A stretch of DNA of 64,000 nt from Xanthomonas rydalmerensis (GTDB lineage Bacteria; Pseudomonadota; Gammaproteobacteria; Xanthomonadales; Xanthomonadaceae), in assembly GCF_033170385.1 (NCBI RefSeq), contig NZ_CP126170.1, positions 1,140,001 through 1,204,000 on the forward strand, in the 5' to 3' direction. The notes below the pieces were generated by a model. The model saw only the letters and a program-made list of their open reading frames with translations. It was not told where the DNA came from and did no database searches. This document shows positions 1-7,766 of this stretch, piece after piece (positions within the stretch are counted from its first letter, which is position 1; the number at the start of each line of letters is the position of its first letter). The position numbers and the translations under genes are program-made.

Positions 1-345
1 CAGTACACCGGCGATGCGGCGCAGCCCTACCGCTTCTCCGCGGTGCGCAGCAGTCCCACCTGCCAGCCGCGCGCCAAGCTGGTCGAGTTCGATCAGGCCA
101 AGCCCAGCGAGGCCACCGGCTGGAAGTTCAACGATCTGATCCGCGTGCCCAGCGCAGCCTGTCCTTCGCAGCAGGCAGTGGTACGGGTCTGGCGCAAGCC
201 GGTCGCGCTGAACACCGAGCGCGATGGCCAGGGCCAGTCGCGGATCTATCTGGAAGAGGCCAAGCAGCAGGCGGCCGCCGGCAAGGTCCCGCAGGTCCCG
301 GAGTTCACTGCGCAGATGACGCTGGAAGGCAATGCCTGCCGTTGA
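1..345 (+). CDS. C-terminal part of an unidentified protein (5' end outside window)
   Basis: An open frame runs from the first base to a TGA ending at 345, giving the last 114 residues of a protein whose start lies upstream. An internal GTG at 43 exists, but the frame stays open to the window edge with coding-like codon use, so a longer protein is more likely. The segment has two cysteines in a W-K-F...C-P-S-Q-Q context and ends N-A-C-R. I do not recognise the family. It is probably extracytoplasmic if the cysteines pair, but that is a guess. Confidence 0.6.
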   Translation, partial: QYTGDAAQPYRFSAVRSSPTCQPRAKLVEFDQAKPSEATGWKFNDLIRVPSAACPSQQAVVRVWRKPVALNTERDGQGQSRIYLEEAKQQAAAGKVPQVPEFTAQMTLEGNACR

Positions 346-559
346 GCCGGATGCGTAGCGACATTCCTTGCGGAATCAGCCGCTGCGCATGCCGCGTCGC
401 CGATGCGGAGCAGTGACATCGGCTGGTCGGGCGAGTTTCCCTGACCGGCTCGATCGCTTGTACGCCCGTATCGGTCGCCATCATCGGCGCCGTTAGCGGC
501 GTCGCCGAACGTAGGTTTTTCAGCCGCTGATGCATGCTGCTGTGGGCCGTCTCTGGTTT
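346..559. other. Intergenic stretch before the DUF6434 remnant
   Basis: Between the stop of the first gene and the DUF6434 remnant I see no gene with a credible start and ribosome site, no promoter of note and no repeat family member. Open frames on the minus strand here lack recognisable protein motifs. Confidence 0.5.
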
Positions 560-819
560 TCATCGAACGTATGCAGCATGCAGTTGCATGCAGACTGATC
601 GAGTCGGTTCGGATCCTGTTTGCCGCCGGCGCAGCCATTCGTCGGCGACCTCGCCCCTGTTCTTGGGCGCGCCGTCCTCGATCCACGCCATGAAGACACG
701 ATCGAACCTGACGTTGGCCACGCATGCGCCAGGAAGCGGCGCATGGCCTGCGTCGTGCGATAGCTGTCGTCCACCGGCGTTGCGCGGGTGATCGGGCCGT
801 TGTGCCAATCGAAGCGCAT
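560..819 (-). pseudogene. DUF6434-like protein, broken by a single-base frameshift
   Basis: Reading on the minus strand from an ATG at 819, preceded by an AGGAAACGAG ribosome-site-like stretch, the product begins MRFDWHNGPITRATP and continues through a Y-R-T-T-Q-x-M-R-R-F-L segment. That is how DUF6434 proteins begin. Near base 725 the match jumps to the neighbouring frame, which gives V-R-F-D-R-V-F-M-A-W-I-E-D-G-A-P-K and V-A-D-E-W-L-R-R, the second half of the same domain, and stops at 560. One missing base explains it. The family function is unknown. Either this is a decayed gene or the assembly has an indel here. Confidence 0.7.
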
Positions 820-926
820 TCTGGTGCTTTCTCGTTTCCTGCCGATCGTGTGCGCCGTTTTCGCTCTTGCCTTCCGCGAGGTTCCCCGCAATAGTGACGA
901 ACGCGCCAGAAGCCTGAGCATCCATT

Positions 927-2246
927 ATGCGGTTTCAATCGATCGTCGGTAGCCTGCTCCTGATGACGGCGTCAGCCGCGAGTATGGCCGCGATGCCTTC
1001 CGCGGCGGCCTCGCCGGCGGCGGATGAGGCCGATGAGGCGAAGCGTGTTCAAGCCGCCAACGACCAATCCGTGCAGGATGCCATGCATGGCCGCTATCTG
1101 GATGCCTCGTTCGGCCTGCTGGCGCATCTCGGTGTCGCATCGGCGACCGACATCAAGGATGCGGACGTGTTCGACCAATGGACGCAGGTGATGTCGTGCA
1201 TGACCGGCATGCCGACGTTCAATCCGGCCAAGACAGCGGACTTCCACGTGCCCAAGGAACAACTCGCCGACCTGCGTGGCGCGCACGGCGTTTCCGCGCT
1301 TGCGGAGATCGTCCGCCGCGCGCGCCGGACCAGCATCGTGATCCTCGACGAGAACCATCTCGATCCGCGCGGCCGCGCGTTCGCGCTGGAGGTCGCGCGC
1401 GCCTTGCGTCCGCTCGGCTACACGACGCTGGCGGTGGAGGCGTTGAAGCGCGATGCCGACGATGCCGTGTCGCGCGACAAGATGGCGGCGCTCTCGAAAG
1501 ACGGCTATGTGCGGCAGCCGAGCGGCTATTACCTGCACGATCCGGTCTTCGCCGATTTCCTGCGCCAGTCGCTTGCGCTGGGCTACCGCCCGGTGTCGTA
1601 CGAAACCACGCGCACGGAGTATGCCGACGATCCCGGCCAGGCGCAGGCGCAGCGGGAACAGGACCAGGCCGACAATCTGGTCCGGCGCGCGCTCGAGCAA
1701 GCTCCCGCCGGCGGCAAGATCCTGATCTATGCCGGCGAACACCATGTCGCAGAACGGCCGATCGCGGCCGAGGGCGGAAAGGTCGAGATGATGGCGCAGC
1801 GGCTCAAGCGCGCCACGGGAATCGACCCGTTGACCATCGACCAGGCGGGCTTGTCGCCGATCCCGATGAATCGGCCCGATGCCGACCTGTATGCCATCGC
1901 CGAGCCCAAGACCCATGGCCGATCCGTGGTGCTGATGCGGCACGGCAAGCCACTGACGGTAGGCCTGCTCGCGGGTTCGGTCGATCTGCAGGTGGTGCAC
2001 CCGCGCACGACGCTCGTCGCCGGGCGTCCGCAATGGCTGGAGGGGATGGGCCGCAAGCCGAGTCCGATCCCGCAGGCGTTGTTGCCGACGGCCGGCACGC
2101 GCCTGGTCCAGGCCTTCGTCGAGCGCGAGGGCGACGACGCGATCGCGGTGGACCAGGCGCTGGTCGCGCCGGGCACCGCCGCCCCTGCGTTGATGCTGCC
2201 GTCGGTGCCGGTTCGCTATGCCATCCAGGAACGCGACGCGCGCTAG
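927..2246 (+). CDS. Secreted protein of the ChaN/EreA/TIKI-like fold (putative)
   Basis: A 439-residue protein with an N-terminal signal peptide: a hydrophobic stretch at residues 5-21, then an Ala-rich run that probably contains the cleavage site, so it is likely periplasmic or secreted. Residues around 138-150 read I-L-D-E-N-H-L-D-P-R-G, and a later segment reads I-Y-A-G-E-H-H-V. This pair of acid-histidine motifs resembles those of the haem-binding ChaN, erythromycin-esterase-like and TIKI/TraB proteins, which share an alpha/beta fold. Substrate unknown; metal or haem binding through the His residues is inference. It stands alone, reading away from the DUF6434 remnant. Confidence 0.55.
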   Translation: MRFQSIVGSLLLMTASAASMAAMPSAAASPAADEADEAKRVQAANDQSVQDAMHGRYLDASFGLLAHLGVASATDIKDADVFDQWTQVMSCMTGMPTFNPAKTADFHVPKEQLADLRGAHGVSALAEIVRRARRTSIVILDENHLDPRGRAFALEVARALRPLGYTTLAVEALKRDADDAVSRDKMAALSKDGYVRQPSGYYLHDPVFADFLRQSLALGYRPVSYETTRTEYADDPGQAQAQREQDQADNLVRRALEQAPAGGKILIYAGEHHVAERPIAAEGGKVEMMAQRLKRATGIDPLTIDQAGLSPIPMNRPDADLYAIAEPKTHGRSVVLMRHGKPLTVGLLAGSVDLQVVHPRTTLVAGRPQWLEGMGRKPSPIPQALLPTAGTRLVQAFVEREGDDAIAVDQALVAPGTAAPALMLPSVPVRYAIQERDAR

Positions 2247-2489
2247 AGCTGACGCCACGATGGGAATGGACCCGCTGCATCCGCGTTAACCGGCGCCAGG
2301 CAGTCGCCAGGACGCGCGGCACGGGCGCCCAGAACGGCATGGCGGGGACGGCAAGCGCGATGAAGCGAAGCCGCTGCGTTCGCTGCGACGTTCGACAACG
2401 GGTTCACTGGCGGTGGCGCCATCCTCCATGCACCACGCGCGCCTCGGCTTGCGCCGCTGCGCCGCAATGGCCGGCGTGCGCAGGCCGGG

Positions 2490-3746
2490 TCACCCCTCCC
2501 AGGCCGGCAGCTTCTTCTTCACCGCCACGTTCTTCAGCGCCACGTACTTGGGCAGGCCATCGCTGCCGTACGGCAGCGGCGCTTCGCCGCGGATCAGCGG
2601 CTGCAGGTAGCGGCGCGCCTTCTCGGTGATGCCGAAGCCGTCCTTGCGCAGGAAACCGGCGGGCATCTTCTTCTCGTGGTTGGCGACCTTGGCCAGCGGC
2701 GCGGCCTCGATCTTCCAGCGGTACGGCGCGTCGCTGCTGCGCACGATCGCCGGCATCACCGCGTTCATGCCCTTCAGCGCGAACTGCACCGCGGCCTTGC
2801 CGACCGCCTGCGCCTGCTCCCAGTCGGTACGCGAGGCGATGTGGCGGGCCGAACGTTGCAGGTAGTCGGGCAGGGTCCAGTGCACCTTGTAGCCGAGTTC
2901 GGCCTTGACCTTGCCGGCCAGGTACGCGGCCACGCCACCGAGCTGGCTGTGGCCGAACGCGTCGGTGCCGCCGCCGGCATCGGCAACGAAGCGCCCGTCG
3001 GCGGTCTGGATGCCTTCGCTGGCCACCACCACGCACCAGCCGACCTTGTCCACCACCTTGCGCACCTGCGCCAGGAAGGCGGCTTCGTCGTAGGCGCGTT
3101 CGGGGAACAGGATGATCTGCGGCGCGTCGTCCGGCGATTGCGCGGCCAGTCCGGCGGCGGCGGCCAGCCAGCCGGCATGGCGGCCCATGGCTTCGTAGAC
3201 AAATACCTTGGTCGAGGTCTCGGCCATTGCCGCCACGTCCAGCGCCGCCTCGCGCACCGATACCGCGGTGTACTTGGCGGCCGAGCCGAAGCCCGGGCAG
3301 GTGTCGGTGACCGCCAGGTCGTTGTCGATGGTCTTGGGCACGCCGATGCAGTGCAGCGGATAACCGAACGCCTGCGCCAGCTGCGAGACCTTCCACGCGG
3401 TGTCGGCCGAATCGTTGCCGCCGTTGTAGAGGAAGTAGCGCACGTCGTGCGCCTGCAGTACCTGCAGCAGGCGCTCGTACTTGGCGCGGTCGGCCTCCAG
3501 CGACTTGAGCTTGTAGCGGCACGAGCCGAACGCGCCGCCGGGGGTGTGGGCCAGCGCGGCGATCGCCGCCGCCGATTCCTTGGAGGTGTCGATCAGGTCC
3601 TCGCGCAGCGCGCCGAGGATGCCGTTGCGCGCGGCCAGCACCTTGACCTTGCGCGCCCGCGCTTCGCCGATGACGGCGGCGGCGCTGGCGTTGATGACGG
3701 CGGTGACGCCGCCGGACTGGGCGTACAGCAGGGTGCCTTGGGCCAT
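2490..3746 (-). CDS. pfp: Pyrophosphate-dependent 6-phosphofructokinase
   Basis: A 418-residue phosphofructokinase that phosphorylates fructose 6-phosphate to fructose 1,6-bisphosphate in the cytoplasm. Key motifs are G-G-N-D-S at residues 109-113, P-K-T-I-D-N-D at 137-143 and M-G-R at 187-189. Asp112, where the ATP enzymes have Gly, and Lys138, where the E. coli ATP enzyme has Gly in PGTIDND, are the substitutions that mark PPi as phosphoryl donor. Xanthomonas is known to use a PPi enzyme, whose reaction is reversible. The ATG at 3746 gives the normal family length; the frame is open further upstream but would run into the adk promoter region. Divergent from adk. Confidence 0.93.
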   Translation of the reverse strand: MAQGTLLYAQSGGVTAVINASAAAVIGEARARKVKVLAARNGILGALREDLIDTSKESAAAIAALAHTPGGAFGSCRYKLKSLEADRAKYERLLQVLQAHDVRYFLYNGGNDSADTAWKVSQLAQAFGYPLHCIGVPKTIDNDLAVTDTCPGFGSAAKYTAVSVREAALDVAAMAETSTKVFVYEAMGRHAGWLAAAAGLAAQSPDDAPQIILFPERAYDEAAFLAQVRKVVDKVGWCVVVASEGIQTADGRFVADAGGGTDAFGHSQLGGVAAYLAGKVKAELGYKVHWTLPDYLQRSARHIASRTDWEQAQAVGKAAVQFALKGMNAVMPAIVRSSDAPYRWKIEAAPLAKVANHEKKMPAGFLRKDGFGITEKARRYLQPLIRGEAPLPYGSDGLPKYVALKNVAVKKKLPAWEG

Positions 3747-3891
3747 GGTCGGGACTCGCTCCTGGGGTGGGGACATTGCCGGGACATTGCCTGGATGCGG
3801 TAAGCTGGGGATCTTGCGGCGCAGCGCAGGCGTGGCCCCCGAGTCTAACGCCGCCGGCCGCGCACGGTACTTTCCTCGAGGAGTCAGGTTG

Positions 3892-4455
3892 ATGCGATTG
3901 GTGCTGTTGGGACCGCCCGGATCGGGCAAGGGCACGCAGGCGGCCCGCCTGAAGGACAAGCTGCAGATTCCACACATCTCCACCGGCGATCTGCTGCGCG
4001 CCGAAGTCGCCGCCGGCACTCCGCTGGGCGTGCAGGCCAAGGAAGTGATGGCGCGCGGCGATCTGGTCTCCGACGACATCCTGCTGGGCATGCTCGAATC
4101 GCGCCTCGGCCGCGACGACGTGCGCAACGGTTTCATCCTCGACGGCTACCCGCGCAACCTGGCCCAGGCCGGCGCGCTGGACGAACTTTTGGCCAAGCTC
4201 GGCCAGCCGCTGGACGCGGTGGTGCAACTGGACGTGGCCAACGAGCTGCTGGTCGAGCGCATCGCCGGCCGTGCCAAGGCCGAAGGCCGCGAAGACGACA
4301 ATCCCGAGTCGGTGCGCAAGCGCCTGCAGGTCTACACCGATTCGACCGCACCGGTGATCGGCTTCTACGACAAGCGCGGCACGCTGGCGCGGGTGGATGG
4401 CGTCGGCTCGCAGGACGACGTGCTCGCCCGCATCCTGGCGGCGATCGGCCGCTGA
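3892..4455 (+). CDS. adk: Adenylate kinase
   Basis: A 187-residue enzyme that interconverts ATP plus AMP with two ADP. The P-loop G-P-P-G-S-G-K-G-T is at residues 7-15, followed by the AMP-binding I-S-T-G-D-L-L-R segment near 31-38 and the D-G-Y-P-R-N motif near 84-89. It is the short form with a small lid, shorter than the E. coli enzyme of about 214 residues and typical of this lineage. The ATG at 3892 follows a good GAGGAGT ribosome site. The open frame extends upstream, but that part has no family similarity. Divergently arranged with pfp. Confidence 0.96.
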   Translation: MRLVLLGPPGSGKGTQAARLKDKLQIPHISTGDLLRAEVAAGTPLGVQAKEVMARGDLVSDDILLGMLESRLGRDDVRNGFILDGYPRNLAQAGALDELLAKLGQPLDAVVQLDVANELLVERIAGRAKAEGREDDNPESVRKRLQVYTDSTAPVIGFYDKRGTLARVDGVGSQDDVLARILAAIGR

Positions 4456-4464
4456 GGCCACCTG

Positions 4465-4499
4465 GCACGGCCGGCGCCCGCAGCGGGCGCCGGCCGTGC
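4465..4499 (+). terminator. Long GC-rich hairpin after adk
   Basis: A near-perfect 16-bp stem (GCACGGCCGGCGCCCGC and its complement, 3-base loop) begins ten bases after the adk stop. It has no T run, so it may be a Rho-assisted terminator or simply a stabilising 3' hairpin. Confidence 0.6.
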
Positions 4500-4599
4500 A
4501 GACAGCGCAGGGCATTGCCCGATTCACTGACATCAGACGCACGCCTTGCGCAGCAAAGCGACAGGCACGGCGCGCAATATCCACGCCACACACGGGGCG

Positions 4600-4790
4600 G
4601 GATCCGGAAGAAGGTGCCAGCGAACGGGCTTGCTCAGGGCCCCACGACATGAGCTCCCTTGGGGATGGTCTCTTGGGGAGTAGAACCACAGGGTGTCGAG
4701 GCTGGCCCGTTCATTTTCGGTGTCCGCTCCCGACTTGCCTATCGGGAACTTTCCCCAGCCGATGTGGGGGATTTCCTACTTGACTGCGCA
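4600..4790. other. Structured intergenic region of unknown role upstream of mpl
   Basis: The 437-bp gap between adk and mpl holds no credible gene. Its middle can fold. A 6-bp perfect hairpin (TCCCGA 4728-4733 with TCGGGA 4742-4747) overlaps the 5' arm of a longer hairpin (about 4745-4776, GGAA...TTCC with a C4/G4-5 core). The two are mutually exclusive. A third weak pairing (CTCCC/GGGAG) lies around 4650-4680. It could be an mpl leader, a small RNA or a decayed element; strand is not decided. Confidence 0.35.
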
Positions 4791-4892
4791 GCGGCGAGCC
4801 AACTCCGCGCCGCCCAATGCAGCGCCTCCCACGGCCAGGGGCCGGCTGCGCCGCCGGTTTGCGTGCGTCGGGGGATCGGCGACAATCGGACC

Positions 4893-6332
4893 ATGAGCAA
4901 GATCCATATTCTCGGCATCGCCGGTACGTTCATGGGCGGTGTCGCCGCGCTGGCGCGCGAACTCGGCCATACGGTCGAGGGCAGCGACCAGGCGATCTAC
5001 CCGCCGATGTCCACGCAGCTGGAACACCTGGGCATCGCGCTGAAGCAAGGCTACCTGCCCGAGCACATCGCCGCGGACTGCGACCAGGTGATCGTCGGCA
5101 ACGCGCTGTCGCGCGGCAATGCCGCGGTGGAGGCGGTGCTCGATGCCGGGCGCGCCTACACCTCCGGCGCGCAGTGGCTGAGCGAGCAGGTGCTGCCGGG
5201 GCGCGACACCCTGGCGGTGGCCGGCACCCACGGCAAGACCACCACCACCAGCATCCTGACCTGGCTGCTGCAGGCGGCCGGGCGCGAACCGGGCTTCCTG
5301 ATCGGCGGCGTGGCCGAGGACTTCGGCGTCTCCGCGCGGCTGGGGCAGAGGGCTGCCGAACCCTCATCCGGCGCTTCGCGCCACCTTCTCCCGGGGGGAG
5401 AAGGACATCAGGAGCCGGCCCTGACGGACCGGCCGCTGTTTGTGGTCGAGGCCGACGAGTACGACACCGCGTTCTTCGACAAGCGCAGCAAGTTCGTGCA
5501 CTACCGGCCGCTGGTGGCGATCCTCAACAACCTCGAGTACGACCACGCCGACATCTTCCCCGACGTCGCCGCGATCCAGCGCCAGTTCCACCATCTGGTG
5601 CGGACCGTGCCGCGCCGCGGCCGGCTGATCGTCAACGGCGAGGATGCGCACCTGCGCGAGGTGCTGGCGATGGGCTGCTGGACCCCGGTCGAGCGCTTCG
5701 GCTTCGATCCGGCCTTCGAGTGGAGCGCGCGCCTGATCGCCGCCGATGGCAGCCGCTTCGCGGTCCTGCAGCAGGGCCGCGAGTTGGGCGAGGTGGAATG
5801 GCCGCTGCTCGGCCGCCACAACGTGATGAACGCGCTGGCTGCCCTCGCCGCGGCGCACGCGGTAGGCGTGGCGCCGGCGCAGGTGATGCCGGCGCTGGCG
5901 CGCTTCCGCAGCGTCAAGCGGCGCCTGGAGGTGCTCGGCCAGGCGCAGGGCATCACCGTGTACGACGACTTCGCCCATCATCCCACCGCCATCCGCACCA
6001 CGCTCGAAGGCCTGCGCGCCAAGGTCGGCGCGGCGCGCATCGTGGTGGCGATGGAGCCGCGCAGCAATTCGATGCGGCTGGGCGCGCATGCCCAGGCGCT
6101 GGCGCCATCGCTGGACGCCGCCGACGCGGTGGTGTTCCTGCAGCGGCCGGAGCTGGCCTGGGATGCCGGCAAGGTGATCGCCGCGGTGCGCGGCGACGCC
6201 TGTGCGGCGGCCGACGTGGACGCCTTGCTGGCGGCGCTGCAGGCGCAGGCGCGCGCCGGCGACCATGTGGTGTTCATGTCCAACGGCGGTTTCGACGGCG
6301 CACCGCGGCGCTTCCTGGCGGCGCTGCAATGA
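4893..6332 (+). CDS. mpl: UDP-N-acetylmuramate:L-alanyl-gamma-D-glutamyl-meso-diaminopimelate ligase, with a repeat-derived insertion
   Basis: Murein peptide ligase. It joins recycled tripeptide to UDP-MurNAc in peptidoglycan recycling, a cytoplasmic ATP-dependent Mur-ligase reaction. The ATP-binding G-T-H-G-K-T-T-T-T is at residues 111-119, followed by E-A-D-E-Y-D near 186-191, N-N-L-E-Y-D-H-A-D and the C-terminal F-A-H-H-P-T motif. At 479 residues it is about 20-25 longer than E. coli Mpl. The excess lies at residues ~151-178, between S-A-R-L and the E-A-D-E-Y motif, and is encoded by a copy of the CCCTCATCC...CTTCTCCC hairpin repeat. The start at 4893 gives the usual M-x-I-H-I-L-G-I-A-G-T beginning. 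The next gene begins 28 bp downstream. Confidence 0.93.
   Translation: MSKIHILGIAGTFMGGVAALARELGHTVEGSDQAIYPPMSTQLEHLGIALKQGYLPEHIAADCDQVIVGNALSRGNAAVEAVLDAGRAYTSGAQWLSEQVLPGRDTLAVAGTHGKTTTTSILTWLLQAAGREPGFLIGGVAEDFGVSARLGQRAAEPSSGASRHLLPGGEGHQEPALTDRPLFVVEADEYDTAFFDKRSKFVHYRPLVAILNNLEYDHADIFPDVAAIQRQFHHLVRTVPRRGRLIVNGEDAHLREVLAMGCWTPVERFGFDPAFEWSARLIAADGSRFAVLQQGRELGEVEWPLLGRHNVMNALAALAAAHAVGVAPAQVMPALARFRSVKRRLEVLGQAQGITVYDDFAHHPTAIRTTLEGLRAKVGAARIVVAMEPRSNSMRLGAHAQALAPSLDAADAVVFLQRPELAWDAGKVIAAVRGDACAAADVDALLAALQAQARAGDHVVFMSNGGFDGAPRRFLAALQ
5359..5407 (+). repeat. Repeat copy inserted in frame within mpl
   Basis: This stretch carries the same core as the tandem array at 20.2-21.2 kb: CCCTCATCC, a short GC hairpin (GGCGCTTCGCGCC), then CTTCTCCC...GGGAGAAGG. 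It preserves the mpl frame and adds about 26 low-similarity residues to the protein. Confidence 0.8.
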
Positions 6333-6360
6333 GTCTCGCCGCGCACGGCGGAGCCGGCGC

Positions 6361-6942
6361 ATGAGCGCGCAGCGGACCACGCTGCCGCTGTTCCCGCTGC
6401 ACGCGGTGCTGCTGCCCGGCGCGTCGATCAAGCTGCGGGTGTTCGAGCGCCGTTATCTGGACCTGGTCCGCGAATGCGGGCGCACCGACAGCGGCTTCGG
6501 CGTCTGCCTGATCCTGGACGGCAGCGAGACCGGCGCCCCGGCGGTGCCGGCGGCGTTCGGCACCGAGGCGCGCATCGTCGATTTCGACGTCGGCGCCGAT
6601 GGCGTGCTGGTGCTGAGCCTGCGCGGCGCGCGGCGCTTCCACGTGCTGCGCAGCCGGGTCCGCGACAACGGCCTCGTCGTCGGCGACGTGGAATGGCGCG
6701 AGGCCGATGGCGACGACGAACTGCGTCCGCAGCACGCGCTGTTGGCGACCGTGCTCGACAGCATCCTCGACCAGGCCGCCGCGGTGTACCCGCTGGCCGG
6801 TCCGCGGCAACTCGACCAGGCCGCCTGGGTCGGCTGGCGCATGGCCGAACTGCTGCCGCTGGACGAACGCCAACGCCTGTCGCTGCTGCAGGAAGACGAC
6901 CCGCACGCGCGGCTGGATCAGTTGCTGGCCTGGATTCCCTGA
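6361..6942 (+). CDS. Lon N-terminal (substrate-binding) domain protein
   Basis: A 193-residue stand-alone LON substrate-binding domain without the AAA+ or protease parts. The N-terminus T-L-P-L-F-P-L-H-A-V-L-L-P-G and the following L-R-V-F-E-R-R-Y are the family signature. Such single-domain proteins are common in proteobacteria; their job is not settled, though peptide or substrate binding is assumed from the fold. The ATG at 6361 is 28 bp after the mpl stop, so the two are probably cotranscribed. Upstream in-frame starts would overlap mpl and add no conserved sequence. Confidence 0.85.
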   Translation: MSAQRTTLPLFPLHAVLLPGASIKLRVFERRYLDLVRECGRTDSGFGVCLILDGSETGAPAVPAAFGTEARIVDFDVGADGVLVLSLRGARRFHVLRSRVRDNGLVVGDVEWREADGDDELRPQHALLATVLDSILDQAAAVYPLAGPRQLDQAAWVGWRMAELLPLDERQRLSLLQEDDPHARLDQLLAWIP

Positions 6943-7208
6943 GCGAGGCGGCGAGGGCGGCATCGCCGTCCTGGTCTGCGCGTAGAGCACGGCGGCGGCA
7001 TCGGCGTAGCCATCAGCCACGATTGCCACGCGCTGCCCTCGATCGGCTACACCCAGGCGTCCCACGCACTCTTCGCATTCGGCGTTCAGCGCGCCGCTAG
7101 CAGGCGCAGGCGACGCTTGGCGGCGATCGGCGGCCGCGCTCGGCTGCCGGCAACGGCATCCCGCCACGGCGGCCTGACGTCCTATCCACGCATGATCGAG
7201 GACTTCGT

Positions 7209-7679
7209 ATGAGGCGTTCCTTCTTGCTGTTGTTGCTGTCCGCCGGCGGCTGTCTGAGCTTGCCGGCCATCGCCGTCGAGCCGGCCTCCAATCCCACCGC
7301 CAGCCAGCCCGACTGTCCGCGCGGCTCCATCGCCCTGGTCACCGGCAATGCCGATCAGGTGTCGCCGAAGACCTGCCTGACGCCATCGATGAAGCCGTTC
7401 GCCCTGCAGCGCGGGCAACTGTTCGCGGTCACGCTCTCCGAGAACGGGTCGACCGGCAGCGCCTGGGCCTTGCGCAGCCTGCCCGCGTCGCTGGCGCTGC
7501 TCGACATCGAGCATGCACCCGGCACGGCCTGTGCAACGGGCCGCATGGGCTGCCCCAGCAATGTCACCTACACCTTCAAGGCCATCGATCACGGCAGCGG
7601 CACCATCGATCTCATCTACTCGCGGCATTGGGAGGATCGTGCCACCGACTCGCGTTCGATCCGGGTCGAGGTGAAGTAG
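7209..7679 (+). CDS. Chagasin-like (inhibitor family I42) secreted protein
   Basis: A 156-residue exported protein with a signal peptide at residues 1-22. The mature part contains N-G-S-T-G-S-A-W, matching the N-P-S-T-G-Y-S-W loop of chagasin-type cysteine-peptidase inhibitors. Near the C-terminus it has Y-T-F-K-A...I-D-L-I-Y-S-R-H-W-E, matching the R-P-W loop. The middle G-x-G-G loop is not obvious and is replaced by a segment with two cysteines (C-A-T-G-R-M-G-C), which may form a disulfide. Inhibition of papain-like peptidases is family knowledge, and the altered loops make activity uncertain. Single gene with its own leader. Confidence 0.7.
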   Translation: MRRSFLLLLLSAGGCLSLPAIAVEPASNPTASQPDCPRGSIALVTGNADQVSPKTCLTPSMKPFALQRGQLFAVTLSENGSTGSAWALRSLPASLALLDIEHAPGTACATGRMGCPSNVTYTFKAIDHGSGTIDLIYSRHWEDRATDSRSIRVEVK

Positions 7680-7766
7680 CCGCCATCGTCGCTCGTCGGC
7701 GTCCGCAGGGCAGCGCTGCACCGGCGCGGCGCCGACCGGTTCGAGGCTGAGGCGTACCGCTGCCGG

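Noticed and set aside
246..938. A 230-residue minus-strand protein before the ChaN-like gene
   Set aside because: The composition is a shadow of GC-rich DNA. The only recognisable protein sequence in the region is the frameshifted DUF6434 in the other two frames.
2404..4689. A 761-residue minus-strand open frame across pfp and adk
   Set aside because: It lies out of frame with pfp and antisense to adk and shows no family motif.
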